This document shows, piece by piece, positions 1-8,270 of a DNA stretch of 64,000 nt. Origin of the DNA: Geothermovivens sp964644845 (GTDB taxonomy: Bacteria; Zhuqueibacterota; Zhuqueibacteria; Oleimicrobiales; Geothermoviventaceae); NCBI GenBank assembly GCA_964644845.1, contig CAZXXS010000048.1, positions 25,752-89,751 of the forward strand. The letters run 5' to 3'. The notes beneath the pieces are model-generated. The model was not told the origin of the DNA, searched no databases, and saw only the letters and a program-made list of their open reading frames with translations. Both the position numbers and the translations under genes were made by a program. Position 1 is the first letter of the stretch; every line of letters begins with the position of its first letter.

Positions 1-2
1 AC

Positions 3-530
3 TTCCCCGACTTCCTCAAGGACAAACTCACACCTGACGGGGTGCTTCCGTACTACTGCAACGGCCAGATCGACTACACCATCCGGGGTATCCATGCTCG
101 TGTGTCCGTCATCTGGGAGTTCGAAGCACCGCCCGGCGCTGGCGACACGCATTTCTCCATCATGAAGGGCTCCAAAGCCCACGTCGTCATCGAGCAGGGG
201 AAGGAGCAAAACTACCGGCCTGAACTCTACGTCTTTCCCGCTCCAGGAGCAGACAAGACCTCCCTCGGCGAGACGCTGAAAACAGCCATCGGCAACTTGC
301 AGACGCGCTACCCGGGAGTGGATTTGGAGCCCTACAAGAAAGGCTGGCACGTCATCATCCCCGACAAGTACAGAGTGGGACACGAAGCACACTTCGCTCA
401 GGTCACGCGTAAGTACTTGCGCTTCCTCGTCCAGGGAAAACTCCCCGACTGGGAAGTGCCCAACATGATTGCCAAGTACTACACAACGACCACCGCGTTG
501 AAATTGGCTCGACAGAGCGACAAAAAGTAA
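3..530 (+). CDS. Gfo/Idh/MocA-type oxidoreductase, C-terminal part (5' end outside window)
   Basis: The reading frame is open from the window edge, so only the last ~175 residues of this protein are present and its start lies upstream. The visible segment resembles the C-terminal domain of the 'putative oxidoreductase C-terminal domain' family (PF16490) found with NAD(P)-binding Gfo/Idh/MocA dehydrogenases: an IRGIHARVSVIWEF strand, then a GAGDTHFSIMKGSKA motif and a QGKEQNYRPELYV segment. Family members are thought to act on sugars or sugar derivatives in the cytoplasm, but the catalytic Rossmann half is not visible. The gene ends just before a strong intrinsic terminator, so it is the last gene of its transcript. 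Family recognition is from memory of these motifs; substrate is unknown. Confidence 0.72.
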   Translation, partial: FPDFLKDKLTPDGVLPYYCNGQIDYTIRGIHARVSVIWEFEAPPGAGDTHFSIMKGSKAHVVIEQGKEQNYRPELYVFPAPGADKTSLGETLKTAIGNLQTRYPGVDLEPYKKGWHVIIPDKYRVGHEAHFAQVTRKYLRFLVQGKLPDWEVPNMIAKYYTTTTALKLARQSDKK

Positions 531-555
531 CCCGTTTTGCGCGAAAGGATCTGGC

Positions 556-589
556 AAGGGGCGCCACGAGCGCCCCTTCTTTTTTTTTC
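556..589 (+). terminator. Rho-independent terminator
   Basis: A perfect 9-bp stem, AAGGGGCGC (556-564) with GCGCCCCTT (570-578), encloses a 5-nt loop and is followed by an uninterrupted run of nine T (580-588). It lies 26 bp after the stop codon of the oxidoreductase gene and ends its transcript. Confidence 0.93.
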
Positions 590-1015
590 AAACAGCCTCT
601 TCCCGCAGGCTCCCATTGAACCAGGGTCGATGTCCCCCCACCCCCCGCCGATTTGTAGCCACACCGCCCGGGTGACGGCAACGCGCCCCTCGCTCTCCGG
701 GACAGCACTCCGCCCCAAGACCTCTCTTCCCGTTGGAGTCCGTGCACGCCGCTTCCCGCGCCACAGCCTCAAAGCACAGGGAGAATCACGCCCCTTCCAT
801 TTGCGCCCACGGGCAAACTCTTCGGTCCTTGCAGAGTCATTCGGTGTCTCAATCAAACCGACTAACACGAGGGCCTCTCGAAATTTCCTCTTTGATCCTG
901 CACTCCGAAATGGTAGATTAAAACGATGATCGCTTACCCCGTGCGGCACCAACACGACCACAACCTGAACTCTTTCATGAATCGACGTTCGCCGACAACG
1001 ACTCTACAGAGACGA
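590..1015. other. Intergenic region upstream of the Wzi-like gene
   Basis: About 425 bp between the terminator and the chosen start of the outer-membrane protein gene. The short open frames here have no recognisable product and look like chance. No convincing sigma-70 or sigma-54 promoter, hairpin or repeat was found, although a promoter for the downstream gene must lie here or close by. Confidence 0.5.
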
Positions 1016-2587
1016 ATGCACCCCAAGTCTGTACGCTACGGTGTCTTCTTTGCAGCCGTCTTCCTCCTCACCGCAACCCCCATCTTTGCTCAGGAGGTAG
1101 ATCTGCCGCGCGAACACTGGGCCTACACATTCATTGAACGACTTGAAGTCCGAGGGCTGGTTAACGGCCCGCTTACTCGGGTAAAGCCGTGGTCCAGAGC
1201 CCAGACTGTGGAAATGATTCGGCAGGTGCAAAGAGCCCTGCTTCACAACCCTTCTGCTCTCAGCCCCACCGAAAAGGCGCTTTTCAGGCAATTGCAGTCG
1301 GACTTCTCGGAAGAATTGGGTTCGCCACCGAATCTGCCACCTGAGCCGCACCTGCTCACGATCCAGGACAGTACACTCTCGGTAAAACTTGACGGTGTTT
1401 TCCGCGAAAACATCCCCTCAAAGCACGGGAGTTACTTCGCACCAGCGGAGTTGCGTTCCGAGACAACCGCGGGCGGCATCATCCGAGCCCTGGTGCAACC
1501 GGGGCTGTGGATCGGCGTTGACGTCCGCAACACGGCAATCCGAGGAGGAGTGGTTCCTCCCACGGAGCGGTTCGATCCGTCCCAGGGGACGCCGTTCGTC
1601 ACATCCGGGAAGAATGTCTTCCAAGACCAGGCTGCTGCCTACTTCGCCTTCAAATTGCCCTGGTTTCGTCTCCAGATCGGCCGCGACGCCGTGTGGTGGG
1701 GACCGAGCGCCCGCGAAGCCCTCACTCTTTCGCCCAATCTCCCCTTGTTCGACCTCGTACGCGCTGACGCCCGCTGGAAACGCCTTCGTTTCACGGCTGT
1801 TCACGCAGAGCTGCGCAGCCATTTTGGTCGCAAGTATTTGGCCGCCCACAGGCTCGAGTGGGAAGTGAAACCCGGTCTGTACCTCGCCGGTAGCGAAACC
1901 GTCGTGTACGGAAACCGACCGGTGGAAATGGCGTATCTGAATCCGATCATGCCTTACCACGTCGCCGAACACCACCTGGGCGATCTCGACAACAACAACA
2001 TCAGTTTCGAAGCCTGGTGGCGTGTGCGTCCGGGTCTGGCGGTCTACGGAGAGTTCTTCATCGACGACATGACGCTTTCGGAACCGCTCTTCAAGTACTG
2101 GGGCAACAAGTTCGCGTTCAGCGCGGGCTCTCACTGGGTCAATCCGCTTGGCATTTCCGACAGCGATTTCACTTTGGAGTACGCACGGATTGAACCGTTC
2201 GTGTACACACATTACGACTCGATCAACCGTTACCAGCACTACAACCGATCCGTCGGCCACTGGCTCGGGCCAGACGGCGACGACTGGAATCTCGCTTTTT
2301 CGCGCTACTTTGGCCGCGACCTGCGTGTGCAATTGGCTTTTACACAAACGAGGAAAGGAAAGGGCAGTTTGAACGTAGCGCACACACAGGCTGATTCGGA
2401 CACCAAAACCTTCCTGGAAGGCGTTGTGGAGCGACGCCGAGTTTTGCACTTCGGCCTTCGCCAGCAGCTGTGGCGAGACGTTTTCATCACTCTGAGGTAC
2501 GAGAAGTGGTGGGTTCACAATCCGCACCGTGAGCTCGGCAACGCTTCAGGGAGAGCCTTTCTGGCCTCCCTTTACGTGAACTACTGA
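1016..2587 (+). CDS. Wzi-like capsule-assembly family outer-membrane beta-barrel protein
   Basis: This protein (523 aa from the chosen start) has an N-terminal signal peptide (MHPKSVRYGVFFAAVFLLTA, cleavage near IFA-Q). It continues with an HWAYTFIERLEVRGLV segment similar to surface-layer-homology-like N-termini and then alternating aromatic beta strands. The block FRLQIGRDAVWWGPS, followed by LTLSPNLPLFDL, is typical of the Wzi capsule-assembly family (PF14052). That family forms an outer-membrane barrel linked to surface attachment or export of polysaccharide. The C-terminus ends in ASLYVNY, a barrel-like terminal strand. In-frame starts at 926 and 977 would add residues before the signal peptide and have no clear ribosome site, so 1016 is preferred. 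Two glycosyltransferases follow, consistent with a polysaccharide role. Confidence 0.72.
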   Translation: MHPKSVRYGVFFAAVFLLTATPIFAQEVDLPREHWAYTFIERLEVRGLVNGPLTRVKPWSRAQTVEMIRQVQRALLHNPSALSPTEKALFRQLQSDFSEELGSPPNLPPEPHLLTIQDSTLSVKLDGVFRENIPSKHGSYFAPAELRSETTAGGIIRALVQPGLWIGVDVRNTAIRGGVVPPTERFDPSQGTPFVTSGKNVFQDQAAAYFAFKLPWFRLQIGRDAVWWGPSAREALTLSPNLPLFDLVRADARWKRLRFTAVHAELRSHFGRKYLAAHRLEWEVKPGLYLAGSETVVYGNRPVEMAYLNPIMPYHVAEHHLGDLDNNNISFEAWWRVRPGLAVYGEFFIDDMTLSEPLFKYWGNKFAFSAGSHWVNPLGISDSDFTLEYARIEPFVYTHYDSINRYQHYNRSVGHWLGPDGDDWNLAFSRYFGRDLRVQLAFTQTRKGKGSLNVAHTQADSDTKTFLEGVVERRRVLHFGLRQQLWRDVFITLRYEKWWVHNPHRELGNASGRAFLASLYVNY

Positions 2588-2795
2588 GATTTGTCGGACT
2601 CGCGCCTACCCCGCCTCACGTTCACGGCAGAAAACCTGTCACCCGGGTTCCCTCTGCGAGCGTCCCTGGGCAGGTTGGGCGCATCCCGTCGGAACAAACT
2701 GGGCTTTCTCGGGAACTGCGTTCTACGGGGAGAGAACGTTCGCACCCCGCCCCTCTGGGCGGGCTCGACCACTTCAGTCAAGGATTTCAACGGGC

Positions 2796-3965
2796 ATGAA
2801 TTGTCCACTTGGTTTGGCCGTCTTGTTTTTCAGTGCTGTGTACGCAGGTCTTTTGCTGTGGCTGCGAAGCGGTGTGCGTAGAGCGCACTGGGAGGATCAA
2901 AACCCAACTACCGCTGAGCCGCTCCCGCGTGTCAGCGTCGTTGTGCCAGCGCGGAACGAGGAGCGACATCTTGGACGCTGTCTGCACGCTCTGAGTCGCC
3001 AGGACTACCCGACGGAGCTCCTGGAGGTCGTGGTCGTTGACGATCGCTCCTGGGACACCACGCCCAGCATCATCGCCCGGTACGCGGCGAAGCATGCCAA
3101 CTTTCGCTCCGTTCGCGTGAAAACGCTGCCGCCCGGTGTTGCCCCCAAGAAGCACGCCCTGCATCAGGGCATCCGGCTTGCCAATGGCGAGATCGTGCTG
3201 ACGACAGACGCCGACTGCGAACCGCCGCCGACGTGGGTGCGCGAAATGGCTTCCCGCTTTGCAGCGGACACAGGCATGGTACTCGGGTTCTCCCCGCTCA
3301 CTCTCGGTCGTCTTTCGCGCCTGGCCGAAGCCCTGTTCCGTCTGGACTCGGTCGCTCTGGCCTCACTGGCTGCTGCCGGGGTCGGCATTCGCTACCCCCT
3401 CACGTGCTCGGGTCGCAATCTGGGATACCGCAAGGCAGTGTACGAAGAGCTCGGTGGCTTCGGCAGATACCAGAGCGTCGGCTCCGGGGATGACGACCTT
3501 TTCCTGGCAAGAGTACGGGATGAAACAAGTTGGCACGTTCGCTACGCTTTCGCGAAAACGAGCCAGGTTCCAGCTGAACCACCGACCTCGCTGCGCGCCC
3601 TCTGGAACCAGCGCACACGGCACGCCTCCAAAGGCGTCATCTACGCCAGGCCCATCACGGTGGGGCTCGTTCTGCTTTACCTCTACAACCTGGCGTTCCT
3701 GGTGCTCGGCTGGGTTAGCCTCTGGGTGGGCGTGGCCCGAGTTTTCTTCCTGCTGAGTTGGACACTGAAGAGCGGTTCGGAATGGCTGCTCTTGGCGCGC
3801 ACCGCGCGCTACCTCGACTTTCGCGCACCGGTGTTTTTGGTTCCTCTGGTCACCATCTTTCACGCTTTCTACGTGACGGTCTTTGGGCTGGCGGGCCAGT
3901 TCCGCAGTTTCGAGTGGAAGGGGCACCACTACCGTCCGACTACACATTTGGGAGGTTTGGATTGA
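2796..3965 (+). CDS. Glycosyltransferase family 2, membrane-associated
   Basis: A 389-aa GT2 enzyme that probably transfers a sugar from a nucleotide donor to a lipid or polysaccharide acceptor at the inner membrane. An N-terminal membrane anchor (about residues 3-25) precedes the GT-A fold. Nucleotide binding is marked by SVVVPARNEERHLG and VVVDDRSWD, the metal-binding DxD by TTDADCE, the acceptor region by GGFG and SGDDDLFL, and two or three C-terminal hydrophobic helices follow. The usual QxxRW motif reads QRTRH, with His in place of Trp, unlike its downstream paralogue. The ATG lies 11 nt after AAGGA. The gene overlaps the next GT2 gene by 4 nt, so the two are translationally coupled. Acceptor and donor cannot be told from sequence. 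Confidence 0.85.
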   Translation: MNCPLGLAVLFFSAVYAGLLLWLRSGVRRAHWEDQNPTTAEPLPRVSVVVPARNEERHLGRCLHALSRQDYPTELLEVVVVDDRSWDTTPSIIARYAAKHANFRSVRVKTLPPGVAPKKHALHQGIRLANGEIVLTTDADCEPPPTWVREMASRFAADTGMVLGFSPLTLGRLSRLAEALFRLDSVALASLAAAGVGIRYPLTCSGRNLGYRKAVYEELGGFGRYQSVGSGDDDLFLARVRDETSWHVRYAFAKTSQVPAEPPTSLRALWNQRTRHASKGVIYARPITVGLVLLYLYNLAFLVLGWVSLWVGVARVFFLLSWTLKSGSEWLLLARTARYLDFRAPVFLVPLVTIFHAFYVTVFGLAGQFRSFEWKGHHYRPTTHLGGLD

Positions 3966-5161
3966 GTCATTTGCTGTCAGATGTCCTCGTCCTCGTCACC
4001 ACAGTCTACGTCCTCGGCGTTCTCGCTTTCGTTGTCGGGCTGTACCTCCCAGAACCCTTGCGCAAACCCAACCGACGACGCGTTTCTGTGGTCGTTGCCG
4101 CGCGAAACGAGCAGGATCGGATTGGCAACCTCCTCCACGATCTCACGCACCAAACCTACCCAGAAGACCTGTACGAAATCATCGTGGTTGACGACGGCTC
4201 TTCGGACCGCACAGCCACGGTGGTTCGGGCAGCGCAGGCGGAACACCCGAACGTGCGGCTTCTGCACGTTGCCGAGACTCCCACCTGGATGAGTCCCAAA
4301 AAGTTCGCTCTTGAGCAGGGTATCCGTGCCGCCCGGGGCGAAATCATCCTGACCACAGACGCCGATTGCCGCGTAAGCAACGCCTGGATCGAGACGGTAC
4401 TGTCGTACTTTCACGATGACGTCGGCATGGTTGTGGGCTTTTCCCAAATGGGCAGACCACGCGAGAAACGCAGCCTGCTTGAAAGGCTGCAGGCGCTAGA
4501 CTTCCTCTCGTTGATGGGCGCTGCAGCAGGAGCGTGCCAGATTCGCTTTCCCCTTGCCGGGTCCGGGCAAAACCTGGCCTACAGGAAAGAAGCCTTCCTC
4601 TCCGTCGGGGGGTACAGTCAGGTGGGTCACCGCGTCTCCGGCGACGACGTCCTTCTGCTTCAGCTCGTACGCAGGCAAACCGACTGGCGAATCGTTTTCG
4701 CCTTCGATCCACGAGCCCACGCAACTACTGAACCAGAAAAGACGCTTTCGGCCTTGCTCAACCAGCGACGGCGCTGGGCCTCCAACGGCGTTTACCAGTT
4801 TTTTCTCAATCAACCGTTCTTTCTGTACGCCCTGAACACGTTTACCCTGAACCTCTTCATCCTTGCGGGATTTCCCGTCGCTCTGTTTACCGGCGGCCTC
4901 AGCCTGGTTGGTTCCGCCTTCGCGGCCAAGGCTTTGGCCGAGCTGGTTCTGCTACTCAGAGCGGGACAGCTTTTCGGCCGGCTGGACTTGCTCAAAGTCT
5001 ACCCGCTCTGGGTGATCCTACAGATCCCTTACGTCGTGCTGGTGGGGATTGGCGGAACCTTTGGAAACTTCACCTGGAAGGGAAGACCGCACAAGGCTGT
5101 CATCAGTCCAGCTGGGTTTTCGCCTCCGGAGGCCAAGGCGAAGCACCCCACCGGAGTCTGA
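3962..5161 (+). CDS. Glycosyltransferase family 2, membrane-associated (paralogue)
   Basis: The start is a TTG at 3962 overlapping the TGA of the preceding gene, with GGAGGT at 3951-3956, giving 399 aa. The frame is open further upstream but that part overlaps the first GT2 gene and is not needed. The protein begins with a hydrophobic anchor and carries SVVVAARNEQDRIG, IIVVDDGSSD, the DxD site TTDADCR, SGDDVLLL and a canonical QxxRW (QRRRW). C-terminal transmembrane helices end the protein. It aligns along its length with the preceding gene, so the pair arose by tandem duplication and may work as sequential or heterodimeric transferases. Together with the Wzi-like protein it points to assembly of an envelope glycan. 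Confidence 0.85.
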   Translation: MSHLLSDVLVLVTTVYVLGVLAFVVGLYLPEPLRKPNRRRVSVVVAARNEQDRIGNLLHDLTHQTYPEDLYEIIVVDDGSSDRTATVVRAAQAEHPNVRLLHVAETPTWMSPKKFALEQGIRAARGEIILTTDADCRVSNAWIETVLSYFHDDVGMVVGFSQMGRPREKRSLLERLQALDFLSLMGAAAGACQIRFPLAGSGQNLAYRKEAFLSVGGYSQVGHRVSGDDVLLLQLVRRQTDWRIVFAFDPRAHATTEPEKTLSALLNQRRRWASNGVYQFFLNQPFFLYALNTFTLNLFILAGFPVALFTGGLSLVGSAFAAKALAELVLLLRAGQLFGRLDLLKVYPLWVILQIPYVVLVGIGGTFGNFTWKGRPHKAVISPAGFSPPEAKAKHPTGV

Positions 5162-5521
5162 CGCCGCGCGGGGTTCCTGCGGCACGCCCGTAGCCCCGAC
5201 AGGATTCCGTGTGCACCCGGGGCGAGCCTCGAAAAGGGATCCGCCGCGTGGGCAACCCACGGCTCTTCGTCCGCAGGAGACGGTTGCCAACGCACGTCAC
5301 AAACGCGCTCCGGCGTCGCGAAGCTCAAAGCCAGAGCGAGGCCCTTTGCTGCCCTGCGCTCTTTACGACGTCTGTAACGAGCCGACGGGAAGGCTCCAGG
5401 TCCGCCCGCGGAGCGAGCCAGAGCAAACCACGCGGTCCGATTGTAGCCCCAATCCCGGGCTGTACGTCGCACGCTCCAAACGGTTTTGCAAACTTTTCCG
5501 TTCAGGCACAGGCATGTCCCG
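5162..5521. other. Intergenic region between glycosyltransferase and radical SAM genes
   Basis: 360 bp without a convincing gene; open frames on both strands are Arg/Pro/Ser-rich and look like chance. A short hairpin, CGTGGG-CAA-CCCACG, lies near 5249-5263. At 5180-5194 (CGGCACGCCCGTAGC) the spacing matches a sigma-54 site but the -24 T and one -12 T are replaced, so it is only a weak candidate promoter for the next gene. Confidence 0.4.
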
Positions 5522-6574
5522 ATGACGCTCCGACCTTTGACACGAGCCCTCGCCAATGCCTTCTGGCAGCGGCCGATGAACAGCAGCACGGAAATTCGGA
5601 TTACCCGTCTGTGCACACAGCGTTGCCGGCAGTGCAGTGTGTACGAACGTCGAACCAAGCCTCCGAGCCTTTCCCTGGAGGCTTTCGAACACATCTGCAC
5701 CGAGCTGAGCGCTTACGGTGCGTACATCGGCTTCGTGTCCGGAGGTGAGGCCACGCTTGTACCCGAATTGCCGGAAATGCTTCGGCTCGCGAAGCGCACC
5801 TTTGCGCTCGAGACCACGCTGGTCACGGGCCTTTACAACACGCGGGCAGTAATCGAGCGCGTAGGCCGGGTTGCGCTGGAGCTCGGCATCAACATTCAGA
5901 CCTCCCTCGACGGCTACGGGGAGCTTGGCGACAACCTGCGCGGCGTTCCCAACTTCGCCGAGACCGTTCTGGACCGAATGGCTCTCCTCTCCTCCCTGCG
6001 CAGGCATTCGGACTCCCTTCTGTACGTGAACATCGTTCTGAACGCCCTCAACCTGCCGCAGGTCCCGGAACTGGTGGCGCGCGCTCAGGATCTGGGCTGG
6101 AAGGTCACAGTTGGCCTCTACCACTCGCTCACCGAGACCACTCGTGCCGACGACGAACTACGGTTGAAGCCCTCCTCGCTGCTACGGAAAACACTGGACC
6201 AACTGGCGCAGAACCCAAACATCTTGAACCTACCCGCCTTCCTCGAAGGCATCGAGTCTTTTCTGGCCACTGGACGCAACCCCGTTTGCCCTTTTGTCGA
6301 TGACCGCTTTTTCGCCACTCGCGTCACCATCATGGAGAACGGAGACGTCCACTTGTGTTGGGGCGGACCCATCGGCAACCTTTTCCGACAGTCGTTGCGC
6401 GAGATCTTCCAGAGTCCCGCCTACGCACGGCGTCTTGAGGCTTACCGACACTGCCCCGGCTGCTGGACCACCTGTTACACCCAACGCTACCTCTTGATGC
6501 ACCCGCGCAGTGGTCGCGAGCTCCGGCAGAACTTGCAAAAAGTACTCGGACTCAAACGTCCGACCAGATCCTGA
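5522..6574 (+). CDS. Radical SAM/SPASM-type protein
   Basis: A 350-aa radical SAM enzyme. The CxxxCxxC motif (C31, C35, C38 in LCTQRCRQC) binds the catalytic 4Fe-4S cluster that cleaves S-adenosylmethionine. FVSGGEATL is the SAM-binding GGE motif. The C-terminal part has further cysteines (VCPF, HLCWG, HCPGCWTTC) typical of a SPASM or twitch domain holding auxiliary clusters. Such enzymes modify peptides or cofactors, but no small precursor peptide gene was recognised beside it. ATG at 5522 is preferred because the TTG at 5486 would add 12 poorly conserved-looking residues; neither has a strong ribosome site. It sits between glycosyltransferases and the H-NOX gene. The reaction cannot be predicted. 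Confidence 0.8.
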   Translation: MTLRPLTRALANAFWQRPMNSSTEIRITRLCTQRCRQCSVYERRTKPPSLSLEAFEHICTELSAYGAYIGFVSGGEATLVPELPEMLRLAKRTFALETTLVTGLYNTRAVIERVGRVALELGINIQTSLDGYGELGDNLRGVPNFAETVLDRMALLSSLRRHSDSLLYVNIVLNALNLPQVPELVARAQDLGWKVTVGLYHSLTETTRADDELRLKPSSLLRKTLDQLAQNPNILNLPAFLEGIESFLATGRNPVCPFVDDRFFATRVTIMENGDVHLCWGGPIGNLFRQSLREIFQSPAYARRLEAYRHCPGCWTTCYTQRYLLMHPRSGRELRQNLQKVLGLKRPTRS

Positions 6575-6743
6575 AATCGACAAAACGCTCCCGAACACGT
6601 CGGAACCATCCGAAACCCTTCTTCCCCCGCGAGCCGTCTTCTTCCCGGTTGACAAAAAAAACGCTGCCAGGCCTTCGGTCCCACACTTCTCGCTTGGGTT
6701 CTGCGAAATGCCCACTTGCTCAGACCGCGGGTTTCTCAGTCAC

Positions 6744-6758
6744 TGGCGCGAAGCTTGC
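6744..6758 (+). promoter_or_regulatory. Candidate sigma-54 promoter of the H-NOX gene
   Basis: TGGCGCGAAGCTTGC matches the sigma-54 consensus TGGCAC-N5-TTGC at nine of ten defined positions, with the required GG and GC at exactly the right spacing. Transcription would begin near 6770, giving a leader of about 130 nt before the H-NOX start. Nothing else recognisable lies in 6575-6743, apart from an A-rich stretch after TTGACA at 6650 that has no matching -10 element. Three sigma-54 activator genes lie elsewhere in this window. Confidence 0.6.
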
Positions 6759-6765
6759 CCTTTTA

Positions 6766-6784
6766 GGGTCACGAAATCTGACCC
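6766..6784 (+). promoter_or_regulatory. Inverted repeat at predicted start of H-NOX transcript
   Basis: GGGTCA (6766-6771) and TGACCC (6779-6784) form a perfect 6-bp inverted repeat with a 7-nt spacer, immediately downstream of the candidate sigma-54 -12 element. It could be an operator that blocks the promoter or a 5' hairpin stabilising the mRNA. Confidence 0.4.
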
Positions 6785-6901
6785 GCTGTGACGTCGCGCC
6801 TGTTCTTCTGAGCAGACGGCAGCGTTTTCACCCTTGTGGGGCAGTTTTTTCCAGCAGGTCACCTTTTCGAGGAGCCGTTGACAAGCACTGAGGAGGCCCA
6901 A

Positions 6902-7423
6902 ATGAAAGGCGTGATCGCACTCGCCCTGAAGGAAATGGTTGAAGAAAAGTACGGCGCGGCGACGTGGAAACGCGCCCTCGCAGCCGCCGGTCTGGAGAAA
7001 GAACCTCTGATCCTGCCGATTTCTGACGTGGACGACGAAACGGTGCTCAAGATCGTGAGCGGGGTGTGCCAAACGGCGGGCGTTTCCGTAGCTCAGATCG
7101 CGGACGCCTTTGGCTCTTACTGGGTCGACGTTTACGCGCAACGGCACTACCCCTCCTACTTCCGCCGAGCCAAGGACGCGAGAGCGTTTCTCCAAATGGT
7201 CGATTCAATCCACACAGAAGTCACACAGAACATGCGCAACGCTCGGCCACCGCATTTCCGGTACGCGTGGAAGGATCCCAACACGCTGGAAATGCTGTAC
7301 CTGTCTCACCGAGGGCTCATCGACTTTGTCGCCGGTCTGGCCAAAGCTGTAGGTGCCCACTACGGTGAAACACTCATCGTCACCAAGTCCGGACCGGATC
7401 GCATTTTGATCCGGTTTCACTGA
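6902..7423 (+). CDS. Stand-alone H-NOX (heme NO-binding) sensor protein
   Basis: A 173-aa protein covering one complete H-NOX domain, the heme-based gas sensor related to the sensor of soluble guanylate cyclase. It begins MKGVIALALKEMVEEKYG as the family does. H104 (in DSIHTEV) aligns with the proximal heme ligand (His102 of the Thermoanaerobacter protein). The heme-propionate motif YxSxR is present as YLSHR (Y133, S135, R137). The position of the distal tyrosine that stabilises O2 (Tyr140 of that protein) is F142 here, so selective NO binding is predicted. The start at 6902 has GAGGAGG upstream; earlier in-frame codons are not needed. No histidine kinase or GGDEF partner gene is adjacent, which is unusual, since stand-alone H-NOX genes commonly neighbour one. 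Confidence 0.92.
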   Translation: MKGVIALALKEMVEEKYGAATWKRALAAAGLEKEPLILPISDVDDETVLKIVSGVCQTAGVSVAQIADAFGSYWVDVYAQRHYPSYFRRAKDARAFLQMVDSIHTEVTQNMRNARPPHFRYAWKDPNTLEMLYLSHRGLIDFVAGLAKAVGAHYGETLIVTKSGPDRILIRFH

Positions 7424-8030
7424 CCTTTTTTCGGCCGGTTGCCACCGATCCAGACGGCACCCAAGAAATCCTCGGCCAATTTCCGTCAGAGGTCAGACGC
7501 CCCCGGACTTCGACTCCCAATTCACAAAATCCGGACGCAAGCGCGCAAACAGACGACGCACGCGAAGAAGAGCCCGGTGTCACGCGCCCCCCGGCACACC
7601 GAGTCGTGGCGAGCGTTCAGGAACAACCACACCACTGTGGATCTGGCTGCAACCGCTTCCGGCCGGTTCTCACCTTCGGCTGGCACAGACTTGGAGCCCC
7701 CGACGAAGAACGCAGCGCAGTCCTGACACAGCAGAATCAGGCGTCGGGATCGTCAGCAAACCTTCGGAAGCACCCCTGGACCCGAGGGGCGGTCCCTACC
7801 GCCACACGGCCTTCGCAGGGTCCCCGTAGGAAAAGGCCAACATCCCTCTTGTCTTACCCCGGCCGCAAGGGGCACACCCGGCTTAACCGAAGTGTTCCGT
7901 TACTACCGCCACTCCCCGTCAAGCCCGGCCCGCGTCTTTCAGCCCTTGCGGTCAAATGGTCCACCGTGTCGTCCCGGCAGTACAATTCCGAGGCCCCCGA
8001 GAGAAATCCCTCTGAGCTTTCTCCACAACA
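7424..8030. other. Gene-free region after the H-NOX gene
   Basis: About 600 bp with no supported gene. Frames on the plus strand (including one running to 8322) are rich in Pro, Arg, Ser and Lys and resemble no family. No plus-strand terminator of the H-NOX transcript is obvious. A -24-like sequence (TGGCAC at 7681) lacks a matching -12 element. A 6-bp hairpin GAGAAA/TTTCTC lies near 8000-8022. Confidence 0.45.
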
Positions 8031-8072
8031 CAAAAAAAAGAAACCCTCGGCGGGGTGGGCACCGAGGGTTTC
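8031..8072 (-). terminator. Strong Rho-independent terminator on the minus strand
   Basis: Read on the minus strand, GAAACCCTCGG and CCGAGGGTTTC pair in a perfect 11-bp stem (8072-8062 with 8050-8040), with an 11-nt loop, followed by eight T (8039-8032). No T run follows on the plus strand, so it works only for minus-strand transcription. No minus-strand protein gene lies upstream of it. Confidence 0.88.
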
Positions 8073-8270
8073 CGCAAGCAAGGTGCTACCTCGAAACCGG
8101 GAGGGGAAGCAGAGGCTCAACCTTGCACTGCTAAATATCGGCCCGTCTCTCTCCGACTTGAGAAAGAAATCGCGCCAGAAAGGATTTCCGCCTTCCGACG
8201 GAAGGCCATTTCTAGCTCGTTCAAATGAGCGCAATGAGACACCGGTCACACCCGGCAAGGCCCTCACTGG
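8032..8270 (-). ncRNA. Predicted minus-strand small RNA (limits approximate)
   Basis: The region feeding the minus-strand terminator has no credible ORF but folds well. On the minus strand, ACCTTGC/GCAAGGT (8078-8084 with 8120-8126) closes a longer hairpin that also contains a CCTC/GAGG stem. Further upstream, GCCTTCC and GGAAGGC face each other across 3 nt (about 8190-8206), nested inside CTAGAAA/TTTCTGG. The 5' end is not defined; no strong promoter was recognised. It matches no RNA family I can identify: a GCCGATATTT segment recalls 6S RNA, but the overall layout does not. Existence rests on the terminator and the hairpins. Confidence 0.42.

Noticed and set aside
5029..5700. Long minus-strand frames between the glycosyltransferase and radical SAM genes
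   Set aside because: Overlap real genes on the other strand, Arg/Ala-rich, no motifs.
7681..7696. Sigma-54-like -24 element (TGGCAC) in the H-NOX downstream gap
   Set aside because: The -12 dinucleotide reads GA instead of GC at the required spacing.
8100..8160. 6S RNA resemblance (GCCGATATTT on the minus strand)
   Set aside because: The closing stem and central-bubble layout of 6S RNA could not be drawn; only a short motif matches.
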